Of a DNA stretch of 64,000 nt, positions 18,602 to 28,276 are shown in pieces. The position numbers and the translations under genes are program-made. Each line of letters opens with the position of its first letter. Position 1 is the first letter of the stretch. The notes below the pieces were generated by a model, which saw only the letters and a list, made by a program, of their open reading frames with translations, had not been told where the DNA came from and did not search any database. The stretch is taken from contig NZ_JBHRYB010000013.1 of assembly GCF_042648445.1 (NCBI RefSeq), forward strand, positions 1 to 64,000, written 5' to 3'. Source of the DNA: Bacterioplanoides pacificum (lineage in GTDB: Bacteria; Pseudomonadota; Gammaproteobacteria; Pseudomonadales; Oceanobacteraceae).

Positions 18602-19477
18602 TCAGTCCTTTTGCTCGGCAATAAAACGGCGCCGCAGCTGGTTGGCGCGGCGCCGATCAGGCAACACATCCAGCAGCCGAAACAATAATCCCGGATCATC
18701 CCGGTACAGCGCTGGCTGCTGCAACAACCGCTCTGCCGCCTGCTCATATTGCTCGTTACGAATGTGTTGTTGCAGCTGCGGGTCTTGCGGACCCTGAAAG
18801 GCGCCAGCCAGCAACTGCAACCGCGCACTGGCCTGCTGCACCTGCGGTGAACGCAGCCAGTCAAACTGATCGGTTTGTAACAACTGCTGAGCCGCCTGCA
18901 GGCAGTCCGGCCGCGACTGGCGGCGAAAAACATCCAGATAATAATGAATGAGTAACGCCCGCAGCTCCCCCTGTTCCGGCGTGTCGTGCAACCATTCACG
19001 GAGACAATCGATTGCCTGCCACCAGCGCTCAGGCTGAAAAACCTGCTGACGCTGCTGCGCTAATAACCGCCACTGCTGCTCCCGGCTGTTATCAAGATAC
19101 GGTGCCAGCCAACGTTGCAGCTGGTTTTCTGCCAGCACACCGCTAAGCCGCTGCCGTTCGCTTGCCGCGGACAATAAAATAATTTCCGGCAAACTGCGGA
19201 TATTCAGCTCTGCCGCTAACTCACTCTGCTGCTCGAGATTCAGAGTGACCACCGCCAAAGCCGGATGTTGTTGATTCAGCTTCTCCAGCAACGGCCGCAT
19301 AGCCAGACAAGCCACGCACGAAGGCGCCCAGGCATCCACCAGCAACAAAGGCTGGGCGAACCAGTGCAGGCGGTTTTGCAGTGTGAGTTCGGGTAACTGA
19401 TCCAAGGCAAGGGTTTCCTGATTGGCAGTAACATCATAAGCCGGGATGCGAGTATACTGCGGCCATGAGCACAACAT
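18602..19477 (-). CDS. Thioredoxin-fold/TPR protein, YbbN (CnoX)-like
   Basis: About 291 residues. An N-terminal thioredoxin fold (LLLVDAWAPSCVACLAMRPL, active-site region near residue 52) is followed by helical TPR-type sequence to about 290, the architecture of YbbN/CnoX, a chaperone-redox protein. The dicysteine is CVAC, not CGPC, so a redox role is possible but not certain. The start is unclear: ATG 19477 or GTG 19489 both run into the start of the divergent gene at 19465, and the domain itself begins only about 15-20 residues later, so a downstream non-ATG start is possible. The fold assignment is firm; orthology to YbbN is likely. Confidence 0.8.
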   Translation of the reverse strand: MLCSWPQYTRIPAYDVTANQETLALDQLPELTLQNRLHWFAQPLLLVDAWAPSCVACLAMRPLLEKLNQQHPALAVVTLNLEQQSELAAELNIRSLPEIILLSAASERQRLSGVLAENQLQRWLAPYLDNSREQQWRLLAQQRQQVFQPERWWQAIDCLREWLHDTPEQGELRALLIHYYLDVFRRQSRPDCLQAAQQLLQTDQFDWLRSPQVQQASARLQLLAGAFQGPQDPQLQQHIRNEQYEQAAERLLQQPALYRDDPGLLFRLLDVLPDRRRANQLRRRFIAEQKD

Positions 19478-20109
19478 CCAATACTCCACATAAACCGTCC
19501 GCTAAAGAACTGGTTATTGGCCTCAGTGTATTGCTGTGGCTGACACTGACGTTATTAGGCTTATGGTGGTTTCAGCAGCAGACACTGCGGCCTTTTATTG
19601 CCCCAGAAGACGACGCCCGGTTATGGCAGGCACAAGCCACCGAGGCGTTATTCCAGACGGCATTACAACAATTACCGGCCGACAGCAGCGATGTGGTGTT
19701 ATTGCATTTCTGGAACCCGGATTGCCTCTGCAACCAGGTTAGCCAGCGGCATTTTAATGGTATTTTAGAGGCGTTTAATGACGCTGAACTGAGTGTGATT
19801 GCCATCACGTCAGAACACACCAGCGCGGCGCAGATTGCCGAATTTAACCGTCTGAATGGCCAGCGTATGACATTATTGCAGATCCCTGCTGCTCAACTGC
19901 CGTTATCGGCCAGTCCGGGGCTGGCCTTATTTAATCGCGTCAACGGCGAATACCGCATGGGATATTTTGGTGCTTATGGCTTTGGCGCCCTGTGCAGTGT
20001 CGCCAATGACGATTTCTTTCCGAACATTATCCGCAATCTGCAACGCGGCCCCTACGGTCCGTTTATGAACGTTGCCGGCGACGGCTGTTTCTGCAGCTGG
20101 GAGCCATAA
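19465..20109 (+). CDS. Membrane-anchored thioredoxin-like protein (DUF6436-like)
   Basis: 214 residues: a cytoplasmic start, one membrane segment (LVIGLSVLLWLTLTLLGLWW, about 16-35), then a periplasmic thioredoxin-like domain with VVLLHFWNPDCLCNQVS (CLC near 87). The C-terminal part has GAYGFGALCSV and a final CFCSW, so it is rich in paired cysteines. The domain resembles what is filed as DUF6436, with no defined function. It is divergent from and slightly overlaps the start of the YbbN-like gene, suggesting a thioredoxin-fold pair acting on the two sides of the membrane (inference). Only 12 nt separate its stop from that of the convergent TgpA gene. Confidence 0.75.
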   Translation: MSTTSNTPHKPSAKELVIGLSVLLWLTLTLLGLWWFQQQTLRPFIAPEDDARLWQAQATEALFQTALQQLPADSSDVVLLHFWNPDCLCNQVSQRHFNGILEAFNDAELSVIAITSEHTSAAQIAEFNRLNGQRMTLLQIPAAQLPLSASPGLALFNRVNGEYRMGYFGAYGFGALCSVANDDFFPNIIRNLQRGPYGPFMNVAGDGCFCSWEP

Positions 20110-20121
20110 CCGCAAGCACCG

Positions 20122-22161
20122 CTACAGCGCTCGTCGCAGGCGCGAGATCGCAGCGGCCAGCAAACGTTGCTGTACTTTATCCGGGCCATCCGTCTGAGCG
20201 TAAAATGCCTGGGTCAATAAACGTTCCAGTGCCTGAATCTGCGCCTGTTGTTGCGGAAAAGCCCGTGCCAGACGCTGCAGGTAGCGCGCCGGAGTTTCAC
20301 CCGTTTGTGCCTCAACCCCCAGGCGCGCCGCTTTTTTCTGCAGACTCAGCCAGGCGCGCAGTTCTCGGCTGTTGGCTTTCGGGCGCTGAGACCACCACAA
20401 CCACACAGCTGCCAGCAAAAAGAACACAGCAAACGCCAGCGCCAGGCCGTACAGTAAGGTTTCGTAGGAGCGTACCCCCAACCATTGATTAAATAAGGTT
20501 TGTTGCCGCTGTTTATCGTACGACAACACCCAGCGTTGCCAATAATAATTCAGGCTGTCCCACTCCAGCCGCAGCCGGTTCAGCCAGCCGATGGATTTCA
20601 GCCGGTGAGTCGAAAAAACCTGTTCTTCAAGAAACGTCCCTTCGTCGGCTACCGCCTGCTCCAGACCAAATTCAATCCGTGCCGGTGATACCGCCGCGGT
20701 CGGATCAACCCGGGTCCAGCCCTGACCGGCATACCAGACCTCCACCCAGGCATGGGCATCGTACTGGCGCACCGTCAGATATTGCTCGTCGGCATTCCAT
20801 TCTCCGCCCTGATAACCCACCACAACCCGTGCCGGAATCCCGGCCGCACGGGCCAGAAAAGTTAAGGCACCGGAATAATGCGCACAAAATCCGCGCCGGG
20901 TGTCAAACAGGAAAGCATCAATATCGTTTTCCCCCAGTGCCGGTGGCTTCAGGGTGTAATAAAACGCCTGCTCACGAAAATGTTGCAACAGCGCCGCAAT
21001 AAAGGCCTGTTCACTGCCACTCTGCTGCAACAGCTGCCGTGCCCATTGCTGCGCTCTGGGGTTGGTATGTTCCGGAAAACGGGTGGTTTGTCGTTGTATC
21101 AACGGCCGCAGGCCGGCTTCATCCAGCGTGACCTCAGGCCAGGACAACACATCATAACGCAGACGCTGACGGACCTTGCGGCGATGCACCAGACGATCAT
21201 CCTCGGTCATTCCGGTCCGTTCATTGACCGCAGCCACACCACGCATAGCAAACAACCACTTCTGATCGGTTGGCTCCTGAATCACTTCGTAGTGCAACAC
21301 ACCATCAGCATCGGCTGGTGGCCGCCAGCCCTTCTGACTGTACCACTCAATCGCAGGGTTCAGGCCCGGTTGCCAGCGGCGTCCATCATAATGATCAAGA
21401 ATCAGCGCGCGCCAGTACCATTGTTGCCTGGGTGGCGGCGATCCATCTTTAAAGGACACCCGAAAAGCCAGCTCATCGGACTGACTCAGACTGGCAATAT
21501 CCCCCGGCGCCATCTGGTCGGATAATCCGGTTTTAGCCGCCGAAGACTGCAAACCAACACTCCACAACGGGCCGAAACGCGGAAACACCAGATACATCAC
21601 CAGCATAAAGGGCAACGATGCCAGCAGCAGCCTGGCCGCAATCCGGGCGGCATCAATGCCGGCGGCATGCAGGCTGCGTTGTTGCAGGGCCACCAGAGCC
21701 GAGGTAATCAGCCACACGGCTACAATCCCCAGCACACCGGCGAGAATACCCTGCTCAAACAGAAAGCCCACGGCTAACAGGAAATAGCTGAGGAACACCA
21801 GAATATGGCCATCACGCTGGTCTTTCATTTCCAGCAGTTTCAGGGTACTGGCGGCCACCAGAAACGCCGCGGCACTTTCCAGCGAAAAGGTTTTATCAAA
21901 ACTGAACACCACACCCAGAGTCGCCACCACCACCGCAGCCGTTTTAATCAGGGTGCCGGGATATGAAAGCCGTCCGCGATACACCAGCCAGCGCCAGCCA
22001 ACACTGAACAGCGCCACACTCCACAGCCACAGTGGCAGATGAACCGTGTGTAACAACAAAGCACTGGCCAGTGCCAGTAACATCCAGATGATGGCAACGG
22101 CCGGCAAAGCATGTTGCCGCGCCACCGTGCCCGCCCGCCGGGATTTACGCCAGAACCGCAT
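20122..22161 (-). CDS. TgpA-type membrane transglutaminase-like protein (DUF3488/DUF4129)
   Basis: 679 residues. The N-terminal 200 residues hold several membrane helices (DUF3488), followed by a transglutaminase-like domain with Cys in TRRGFCAHYSGALTFLARAA (about 425), His in QYDAHAWVEVWY (about 470) and Asp in WTRVDPTAAV (about 487). A further membrane helix and a C-terminal DUF4129-type region complete it. Related TgpA of Pseudomonas is an essential periplasmic-facing protein of unclear substrate. Its ATG overlaps the DUF58 stop (TGATG), the last step of a tightly packed MoxR-DUF58-TgpA operon. Confidence 0.9.
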   Translation of the reverse strand: MRFWRKSRRAGTVARQHALPAVAIIWMLLALASALLLHTVHLPLWLWSVALFSVGWRWLVYRGRLSYPGTLIKTAAVVVATLGVVFSFDKTFSLESAAAFLVAASTLKLLEMKDQRDGHILVFLSYFLLAVGFLFEQGILAGVLGIVAVWLITSALVALQQRSLHAAGIDAARIAARLLLASLPFMLVMYLVFPRFGPLWSVGLQSSAAKTGLSDQMAPGDIASLSQSDELAFRVSFKDGSPPPRQQWYWRALILDHYDGRRWQPGLNPAIEWYSQKGWRPPADADGVLHYEVIQEPTDQKWLFAMRGVAAVNERTGMTEDDRLVHRRKVRQRLRYDVLSWPEVTLDEAGLRPLIQRQTTRFPEHTNPRAQQWARQLLQQSGSEQAFIAALLQHFREQAFYYTLKPPALGENDIDAFLFDTRRGFCAHYSGALTFLARAAGIPARVVVGYQGGEWNADEQYLTVRQYDAHAWVEVWYAGQGWTRVDPTAAVSPARIEFGLEQAVADEGTFLEEQVFSTHRLKSIGWLNRLRLEWDSLNYYWQRWVLSYDKQRQQTLFNQWLGVRSYETLLYGLALAFAVFFLLAAVWLWWSQRPKANSRELRAWLSLQKKAARLGVEAQTGETPARYLQRLARAFPQQQAQIQALERLLTQAFYAQTDGPDKVQQRLLAAAISRLRRAL

Positions 22162-23141
22162 CAGTTAGCCTCCGACGGTAAACCGTACAGCGCCAGCTGC
22201 TGCAGACAGTGCTCTTTATGCAGTTCACTGTTATCCGGTGCGATCTCAACGCCGGGTAACCGCAGACCGTATTTCCAGCCATTCTGATGCGCCTGTAATA
22301 CCCAGCCGGTTAACCGCGACAGCCGGCTCTCCTGAGCCGCCGGGGCCAGGCTGTGCCAGTCGAGCCAGCAACTGGCGGCGTTATCGCTATCAAATTCTTT
22401 GGTTACCAGGCCTTTACCCCGGGCCAGCTGCTTCCAGGCGATTTGTTTTAACGAATCGCCCGGCTGATACGGCCGCAGACCATGAAAATCCTGATCACCG
22501 CTGACTTCTGACGTGGCTCCGGGCAACTCTTCACCACCGTCACCGGCGGCAAACACAAAAGGCACCCGTTCAGGCTTAGGGTAAATCAACACCTTAAAAT
22601 CCAGACTGACCCAGGTCCAGGCGGTATAAATACCGGCCGGAAAACGGGTTTCCAGTCTCAGCCTGCCTGGTTGCAGCCAACCCCGCTGATGAGTGCGGTA
22701 ACTGAGGCCCACTTCGCTGCTCAGGTCACTGCTTACGTCCGCCGCCACCACCGGATTATCCGGAAAACCTAAATCCAGCGCCTGATAGCGACGTTTAGCT
22801 GCGGCCTCAAGACGCAGCGGCAGCTCGATAACCTCCCCCGCAAACACCGGATAGGCATGCCCGGCCGCCAGCGTCAGCGCCGATAAATTACGGTAAGTAA
22901 AATGCATCGCCGCTAACGCCAGACTGAACAACCAGAACGTCAGGGCAAAAATCAGACTGTTCTGATAATTGATCGCCGTCACCAGCAACAACACCAGCGC
23001 CGTCGTTAATAACAACCCCAGGCGATTAGGGATAATAAAAATGGAGCGATGCGATAATGTCAGCTGACGCGCCGGCGGGATACGCCGGTCAAGCCAACGG
23101 CGCCAGCGTTGTTTCCAGCCCCGGGAGATCAGAAAATCCAT
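22161..23141 (-). CDS. DUF58-domain protein
   Basis: 326 residues with two N-terminal membrane helices and the DUF58 core (GDQDFHGLRPYQPGDSLKQ, IAWKQLARGKGLVTKEF). DUF58 proteins are usual partners of MoxR AAA+ ATPases, perhaps as clients or as an adaptor with a von Willebrand-like fold. It starts one base after the moxR stop and overlaps tgpA by one base. Confidence 0.9.
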   Translation of the reverse strand: MDFLISRGWKQRWRRWLDRRIPPARQLTLSHRSIFIIPNRLGLLLTTALVLLLVTAINYQNSLIFALTFWLFSLALAAMHFTYRNLSALTLAAGHAYPVFAGEVIELPLRLEAAAKRRYQALDLGFPDNPVVAADVSSDLSSEVGLSYRTHQRGWLQPGRLRLETRFPAGIYTAWTWVSLDFKVLIYPKPERVPFVFAAGDGGEELPGATSEVSGDQDFHGLRPYQPGDSLKQIAWKQLARGKGLVTKEFDSDNAASCWLDWHSLAPAAQESRLSRLTGWVLQAHQNGWKYGLRLPGVEIAPDNSELHKEHCLQQLALYGLPSEAN

Positions 23142-24065
23142 TCAGATCAGCACCGGCACGCTGTTCAGGATCTGCTGCGATACGCTGTGTGCCCCACCAT
23201 CGGCGGCTTCAGCCAGACGATGGTCCACCACCGCCGGCAGCACCGCCTGCACATCTTCAGGCAACACATGCTGGCGCCCTTCAATCAGTGCCCAGGCCTT
23301 GGCGCTGCGTAATAAAGCCAGCGAGCCACGGGGCGATAAGCCGTATTGGTAACCACCATCATAACGACTGAAACGAATAATACGTTGCACATAATCGAGC
23401 AAACTTGCCGAGGCCTGAACATCGTTGACCTGCTGCTGCAGCTGTTGCAGCTGCGCTGGCGAAATCGCCGCTTGCAGGTTGTTTGCCATCGCCCGTCGAT
23501 CCTTACCTTCCAGTAATTCCCGTTCCGCCTGCTCATGCGGGTACCCCAGCTGAATACGCATCAGAAACCGGTCCAGCTGAGATTCCGGCAACGGAAATGT
23601 GCCCGACTGTGATACCGGGTTTTGTGTGGCAATGACAAAAAACGGCTGTGGCAGCGGCCGGGTTTCACCCTCGACAGTCACCTGACCTTCTTCCATCGCT
23701 TCCAGCAGTGCACTTTGTGCTTTAGGCGTCGCGCGGTTAATTTCGTCAGCCAGCAATAATTGAGAAAATACCGGCCCCGGATGGAAGCGAAAACGGCCTA
23801 ATTCAGTACCTGGCTCTTTTTCAAAAATACTGACACCTAATATGTCAGCCGGTAATAAATCACTGGTGAACTGGATGCGGTTGTATTGCAGCCCTAACAC
23901 ACTGGCCAGCGCATGGGATAACGTGGTTTTACCCATGCCGGGTAAATCTTCAATCAGCAGATGTCCTTTCGCCAGCAGGCAGGCAAGCGCCATTTTCAGC
24001 TGAGTTTCTTTACCCAGCACTACCTGGTTAAGCTGGCTGAGAGCCTGTTGAATCGGGTCTGACAT
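23142..24065 (-). CDS. MoxR-family AAA+ ATPase
   Basis: 307 residues. Walker A is in LPGMGKTTLSHAL (about 44-51) and Walker B is LLLADEINRATPKAQSALLE. Sensor 1 lies in FFVIATQNP, and GLSPRGSLALLRSAKAWAL is in the C-terminal lid. MoxR ATPases act as chaperones for metal-cofactor or envelope proteins and are encoded with DUF58 partners, as here. It is first in the three-gene operon and is cytoplasmic. Confidence 0.93.
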   Translation of the reverse strand: MSDPIQQALSQLNQVVLGKETQLKMALACLLAKGHLLIEDLPGMGKTTLSHALASVLGLQYNRIQFTSDLLPADILGVSIFEKEPGTELGRFRFHPGPVFSQLLLADEINRATPKAQSALLEAMEEGQVTVEGETRPLPQPFFVIATQNPVSQSGTFPLPESQLDRFLMRIQLGYPHEQAERELLEGKDRRAMANNLQAAISPAQLQQLQQQVNDVQASASLLDYVQRIIRFSRYDGGYQYGLSPRGSLALLRSAKAWALIEGRQHVLPEDVQAVLPAVVDHRLAEAADGGAHSVSQQILNSVPVLI

Positions 24066-24189
24066 GATGCATCCTGTTATAAGAAAGACGGCGCTAAAAG
24101 ACAGACAAGAATAAGTGACCCGAATTCACTTTAAAAGTCAGAGAGTGTCAACCTGGTCCACATTCTACGCAAACAACCCGCCGGAAATA

Positions 24190-24223
24190 AAAAACCCCAC
24201 AGGCGATACACCTGCGGGGTTTT
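24190..24223 (-). terminator. Rho-independent terminator after metZ
   Basis: AAACCCCACAGG and CCTGCGGGGTTT form a 12-bp stem with one mismatch, flanked by A- and T-runs. On the minus strand it ends GGGGTTTTTTA. It lies just past the metZ stop (24249). Confidence 0.85.
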
Positions 24224-24248
24224 GTCATGCCAGCGCCAGCAAGCAGGC

Positions 24249-25463
24249 TTACAGAGCGTCCAGCCCCAGGGCCAGGTCACGCTGAATGTCGGCAATATTT
24301 TCCAGACCAACAGCCACCCGCAATAACCCCTGAGAAATACCGGCACGGTCACGTTCTTCATCGGTTAAACGCCCGTGTGTGGTACTGCCCGGGTGGGTAA
24401 TGGTGGTTTTAGCATCACCCAGGTTGGCGGTAATTGAAATCATCCGGGTGGCATCCACGACCTGCCAGGCGGCTTCACGCCCACCGGCCACTTCAAACGA
24501 CAACACACCACCAAACATGGATTGTTGTTGTTGCGCCAGCTGATACTGGGGATGCGATGGCAAACCACAATAATTCACTTTGACTACTTTCGGCTGCTGT
24601 TCTAACCATTGCGCCAGCGCCAGCGCGTTGTCAGTATGCGCTTTCATACGCAGCGCCAGCGTTTCCAGCCCCTTGGTAAATACCCAGGCATTAAACGGAC
24701 TCATCGTCGGGCCGGCGGAACGTAACACGCCAATCACAGGTTCGATTAATTCCTCCGAACCAACCACCGCACCACCGACACAACGCCCCTGGCCATCGAT
24801 ATATTTAGTGGCAGAGTGCACCACCAGATCAGCCCCGAGACTTAAAGGACGCTGAATCGCCGGGGTACAGAAACAGTTGTCGACCACCAGTAATACATCG
24901 TTTGCTTTGGCCAGCGCGGCAATCGCCGGAATGTCGGCCACTTCAATCACCGGGTTTGACGGCGACTCAAGAAAGAACAAACGGGTGTTATCCTGTAACG
25001 CAGACTGCCAGGCAGTCAGATCGAGCAGGTCGACATAACTGACTTCAACACCAAATTTTTTCAGAAATTTTTCGAACAAGACATTGGTGCTGCCAAATAC
25101 GCTGCGTGACGACACTAGGTGGTCACCGGCTTTTAAATGTCCCATACAGACGGCATAAATCGCTGCCATACCAGACGCCGTTGCCGCACAGGCCTGGCCG
25201 CCTTCCAGTGCTGCCAGACGTTGTTCAAAGGTTCGCACCGTCGGGTTGGTGTAGCGTGAATACACATTCCCTTCCGCTTCGCCGGAGAAACGGGCCGCCG
25301 CTTCCGCTGCGGAATTAAACACATAACTGCTGGTCGGGAAAATGGCCTCGCTGTGTTCACACTCTGGTGTACGCATCTGCCCGGCACGCACCGCCAGGGT
25401 TTCAAATTCTACGCCGCTCAGATCCGACTGGTAACGAGCATTAAATTCTGAAAAATCTGCCAT
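24249..25463 (-). CDS. metZ: O-succinylhomoserine sulfhydrylase
   Basis: 404 residues, a PLP enzyme of the Cys/Met gamma family that makes homocysteine from O-succinylhomoserine and sulfide. The PLP lysine is in VHSATKYIDGQGRCVGG, the cofactor-binding region includes YSRYTNPTVRTFEQRLAALE, and SITANLGDAKTTITHPGSTT is near the C-terminus. The GQGR sequence after the lysine and the position downstream of purF match Pseudomonas metZ rather than metB. The start is ATG 25463. A terminator follows. Confidence 0.93.
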   Translation of the reverse strand: MADFSEFNARYQSDLSGVEFETLAVRAGQMRTPECEHSEAIFPTSSYVFNSAAEAAARFSGEAEGNVYSRYTNPTVRTFEQRLAALEGGQACAATASGMAAIYAVCMGHLKAGDHLVSSRSVFGSTNVLFEKFLKKFGVEVSYVDLLDLTAWQSALQDNTRLFFLESPSNPVIEVADIPAIAALAKANDVLLVVDNCFCTPAIQRPLSLGADLVVHSATKYIDGQGRCVGGAVVGSEELIEPVIGVLRSAGPTMSPFNAWVFTKGLETLALRMKAHTDNALALAQWLEQQPKVVKVNYCGLPSHPQYQLAQQQQSMFGGVLSFEVAGGREAAWQVVDATRMISITANLGDAKTTITHPGSTTHGRLTDEERDRAGISQGLLRVAVGLENIADIQRDLALGLDAL

Positions 25464-25503
25464 AACATTGTTTGCTCACCCAGCCAGTGGCCGGGCGATC
25501 ACC

Positions 25504-27030
25504 TTAAGATTGAGAGTCGTTATGTAAATCGATAGCAACGTTTTCAACGGTGTTACGTTTACTTTTGGATGCATCGTTACGCAGTTCCTGCAACCGCGCA
25601 AAATACGCTTCATCGATATCGCCGGTAATATATTCGCCATTAAATACCGAACAATCGAATTGTTTGGCATCGGTGTTACTGCCTTCGAGACAGGCTTCCA
25701 CCAGATCTTCCAGTTCCTGGTAGATCAGCCAGTCAGCACCGATTTCAGCGGCGATTTCTTCAGTAGAACGATCGTGGGCAATAAATTCTTCTTTGGCCGG
25801 CATATCGATACCATAAACATTCGGATATCGTACCGCCGGTGCTGCCGAAGCAAAATACACCTTCGCAGCCCCTGCTTCGCGTGCCATCTCAATGATTTGC
25901 TCACAGGTGGTACCGCGGACAATCGAATCATCCACCAACAATACGTTTTTACCACGGAATTCCAGCTCCAGCGCATTCAGTTTTTGTTTCACTGATTTTT
26001 TACGCTGCTGCTGCCCCGGCATAATAAAAGTACGGCCGATATAGCGGTTTTTCATAAATCCTTCACGGAACTTCACACCCAGACGGTTGGCCAGTTCCAG
26101 CGCCGAAGAACGACTGGTATCCGGAATCGGAATCACCACATCGATATCGTGTTCAGGGCGCTCACGCATGATTTTTTCAGCCAGTTTTTTACCCATATGC
26201 AAACGTGCTTTATACACCGACATGCCATCAATGATGGAATCCGGACGGGCAAAATAAACGTGTTCAAAAATACAGGGAGCCAGCTGAGTATTTGCGGCAC
26301 ACTGACGAGTAAATAACTCGCCCTGTTCGGTGATAATAATGGCTTCACCCGGTGCGATATCGCGTTCAATTTTAAAACCGGCCGCATCCAGTGCCACGGA
26401 TTCCGAAGCCACCATATATTCAGTGCCGTTTTCGGTTTCCCGCGAGCCATAAATCGCCGGCCGAATACCGTTCGGATCGCGGAACGCGATAATGCCATAA
26501 CCACAAATCATAGAAACCACAGCATAACCACCACGAACACGATTATGCACACGCTTTACCGCGTCAAAAATCATATCCGGATTAGGTTTGAGCTGATTTT
26601 TATTTTCGCGCTGCAGTTCGTGCGCAAACACATTCAGCAGGACTTCTGAGTCGGATGTGGTATTCACATGGCGCAGGTCAGCGCGGTAAATATCTTCCGC
26701 CAGCTGTTCAGAATTGGTCAGGTTACCGTTATGCGCCAGTGTAATACCGTACGGCGAATTAACATAAAACGGCTGCGCTTCAGCAGAACTGGACGAACCG
26801 GCCGTCGGGTAACGCACATGACCAATGCCCATACTGCCAATCAGGCGCTGCATATGACGGGTACGAAACACATCACTGGCCAGGCCATTGTCTTTACGCA
26901 GATAAAATTTGCCACCATAACTGGTAACAATGCCGGCTGCGTCCTGACCCCGGTGCTGCAAAACTGTCAGAGCATCATAGATGACCTGGTTGACATGGGT
27001 TTTAGCAACGATACCCACTATTCCGCACAT
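25504..27030 (-). CDS. purF: Amidophosphoribosyltransferase
   Basis: 508 residues, the first step of purine synthesis (PRPP plus glutamine to phosphoribosylamine). It starts MCGIVGIVAKTHVNQ with the catalytic Cys2 of the Ntn glutaminase domain, has LTVLQHRGQDAAG and GHVRYPTAGSSS, and the phosphoribosyltransferase PRPP loop VLLVDDSIVRGTTCEQI. It sits 23 nt after cvpA and 40 nt before metZ, as in Pseudomonas. Confidence 0.97.
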   Translation of the reverse strand: MCGIVGIVAKTHVNQVIYDALTVLQHRGQDAAGIVTSYGGKFYLRKDNGLASDVFRTRHMQRLIGSMGIGHVRYPTAGSSSSAEAQPFYVNSPYGITLAHNGNLTNSEQLAEDIYRADLRHVNTTSDSEVLLNVFAHELQRENKNQLKPNPDMIFDAVKRVHNRVRGGYAVVSMICGYGIIAFRDPNGIRPAIYGSRETENGTEYMVASESVALDAAGFKIERDIAPGEAIIITEQGELFTRQCAANTQLAPCIFEHVYFARPDSIIDGMSVYKARLHMGKKLAEKIMRERPEHDIDVVIPIPDTSRSSALELANRLGVKFREGFMKNRYIGRTFIMPGQQQRKKSVKQKLNALELEFRGKNVLLVDDSIVRGTTCEQIIEMAREAGAAKVYFASAAPAVRYPNVYGIDMPAKEEFIAHDRSTEEIAAEIGADWLIYQELEDLVEACLEGSNTDAKQFDCSVFNGEYITGDIDEAYFARLQELRNDASKSKRNTVENVAIDLHNDSQS

Positions 27031-27053
27031 GCGCGTATAACCTCAAACAGACT

Positions 27054-27557
27054 TTATTGATTTAAAACAGACAACGACATCACCTGATCAGTCGCGCCAG
27101 GCAATGTTTTCCTCGCCCAGTCGGCAACCGATTCCAGATGAGGAATAATGACTGAATCCTGCCACCAGACATCCTGGGGCACCATGGTGAATTGCAACCC
27201 ATACACGGCTGCCACCAGAATAATAAGACCACGAACAAAACCGAATACCATACCGAATACCCGGTCCGTACCGCCCAGCCCGGTCAGGCGAACGATTTCT
27301 ACTAATAAATGATTGATCATGGCACCGATAACCAGAGTGCCGGCAAACAGGATGGCAAAGGCAACGATCCAGCGTAATGAGTTGGTGTCGATACTGCCTT
27401 CCAGTAAGGTAGCCAGATTACCGCTGAATAAGCGCGCCACCAGAAATGCCACAACCCAGCTGGCCAGCGACAAGGCTTCTTTTACAAAACCACGTTTCAG
27501 ACTGATTAAGCTGGAAATGGCCAGAACAGCCAGAATCACCCAATCGATTACTGCCAT
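27054..27557 (-). CDS. cvpA: CvpA-family inner-membrane protein
   Basis: 167 residues with about four membrane helices and the family start IDWVILAVLAISSLISLKRG followed by FVKEALSLASWVVAF. CvpA is linked to colicin V production and envelope homeostasis; its molecular role is not known. It sits between dedD and purF in the conserved order. Confidence 0.93.
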   Translation of the reverse strand: MAVIDWVILAVLAISSLISLKRGFVKEALSLASWVVAFLVARLFSGNLATLLEGSIDTNSLRWIVAFAILFAGTLVIGAMINHLLVEIVRLTGLGGTDRVFGMVFGFVRGLIILVAAVYGLQFTMVPQDVWWQDSVIIPHLESVADWARKTLPGATDQVMSLSVLNQ

Positions 27558-27657
27558 GCGAGCGGTGCCTCAGACACTGTGCGAAAGCGCGCAGTATATC
27601 AAACGCGCCGGGGACGACGGAACCAGAAATACCACGCCGAAGGTGAGAAAAAGCCAC

Positions 27658-27703
27658 AAAAAAAACGGTCGGGCTCTTGCATTCAGACAATTCACCGCCG
27701 ACC
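27658..27703 (-). terminator. Probable terminator after dedD
   Basis: Reading the minus strand, GGTCGG pairs with CCGACC across a long loop, followed by CG and eight T's. The stem is short for the loop size, so it is only probable. It would separate folC-dedD from cvpA-purF. Confidence 0.45.
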
Positions 27704-27709
27704 AATCGG

Positions 27710-28264
27710 TCAGGATTCTGCTTTAAAGCGTTTAATATGCAGATCGCTCTGCTGCAATTCTTTTTTCAGCTGTTGTTGCAGAGCTTCGATTTTGCTGCGC
27801 TGCAGTTCCGGCCCGACATATACCCGGGTTAAGCCATCGGTATTCATTTCCTGAACATAGGCTTTATAACCTTTCTGCCGCAACGAATCGCGTAACGCAT
27901 GGGCATTCTTGCGTTGTTTGAACGCTCCTAACTGCACCGTCCAGGCATAGGCTTTTTGCTGATCATCAATGGCCGCCCGGTCTCCGCGCGAACCCAGCGC
28001 AGCCGGATCATCAGTTTCCACCGTTCGTACCGACGGCAACTCAACGTCAGCCCGGGTCTTCCCCGATGCCAGGTCTTCCAGATCAATACGCACCCGGCGC
28101 TCATTTTCAATGGGCTGCCAGGCGCCTAATTCAGGCTGCGCCGGCATATCAGATGTCAGCCGGATCTGACTGCGGGAACCATCCAGGACAATAGGCATGG
28201 CAATGGCCAGCGCAACCACAGTCACAAAAGCGCCCAATATGCGTTTTTTCAGATGTTGTTCCAT
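27710..28264 (-). CDS. dedD: SPOR-domain cell-division protein, DedD-like
   Basis: 184 residues: a short cytoplasmic start, one membrane helix (ILGAFVTVVALAIAMPIVL, about 9-27), a linker, and a C-terminal SPOR domain (YAWTVQLGAFKQRKNAHALR, then TRVYVGPELQRSKIEAL). SPOR domains bind denuded peptidoglycan at the septum. It lies 12 nt after folC. DedD is the position-based name; the sequence is typical of that family. Confidence 0.88.
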   Translation of the reverse strand: MEQHLKKRILGAFVTVVALAIAMPIVLDGSRSQIRLTSDMPAQPELGAWQPIENERRVRIDLEDLASGKTRADVELPSVRTVETDDPAALGSRGDRAAIDDQQKAYAWTVQLGAFKQRKNAHALRDSLRQKGYKAYVQEMNTDGLTRVYVGPELQRSKIEALQQQLKKELQQSDLHIKRFKAES

Positions 28265-28276
28265 ACCGCCCCTGTA

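Noticed and set aside
18585..18620. Hairpin between the convergent DUF808 and YbbN-like genes as terminator
   Set aside because: Only a 5-bp CTGAG/CTCAG stem with an A/T loop; too weak to call.
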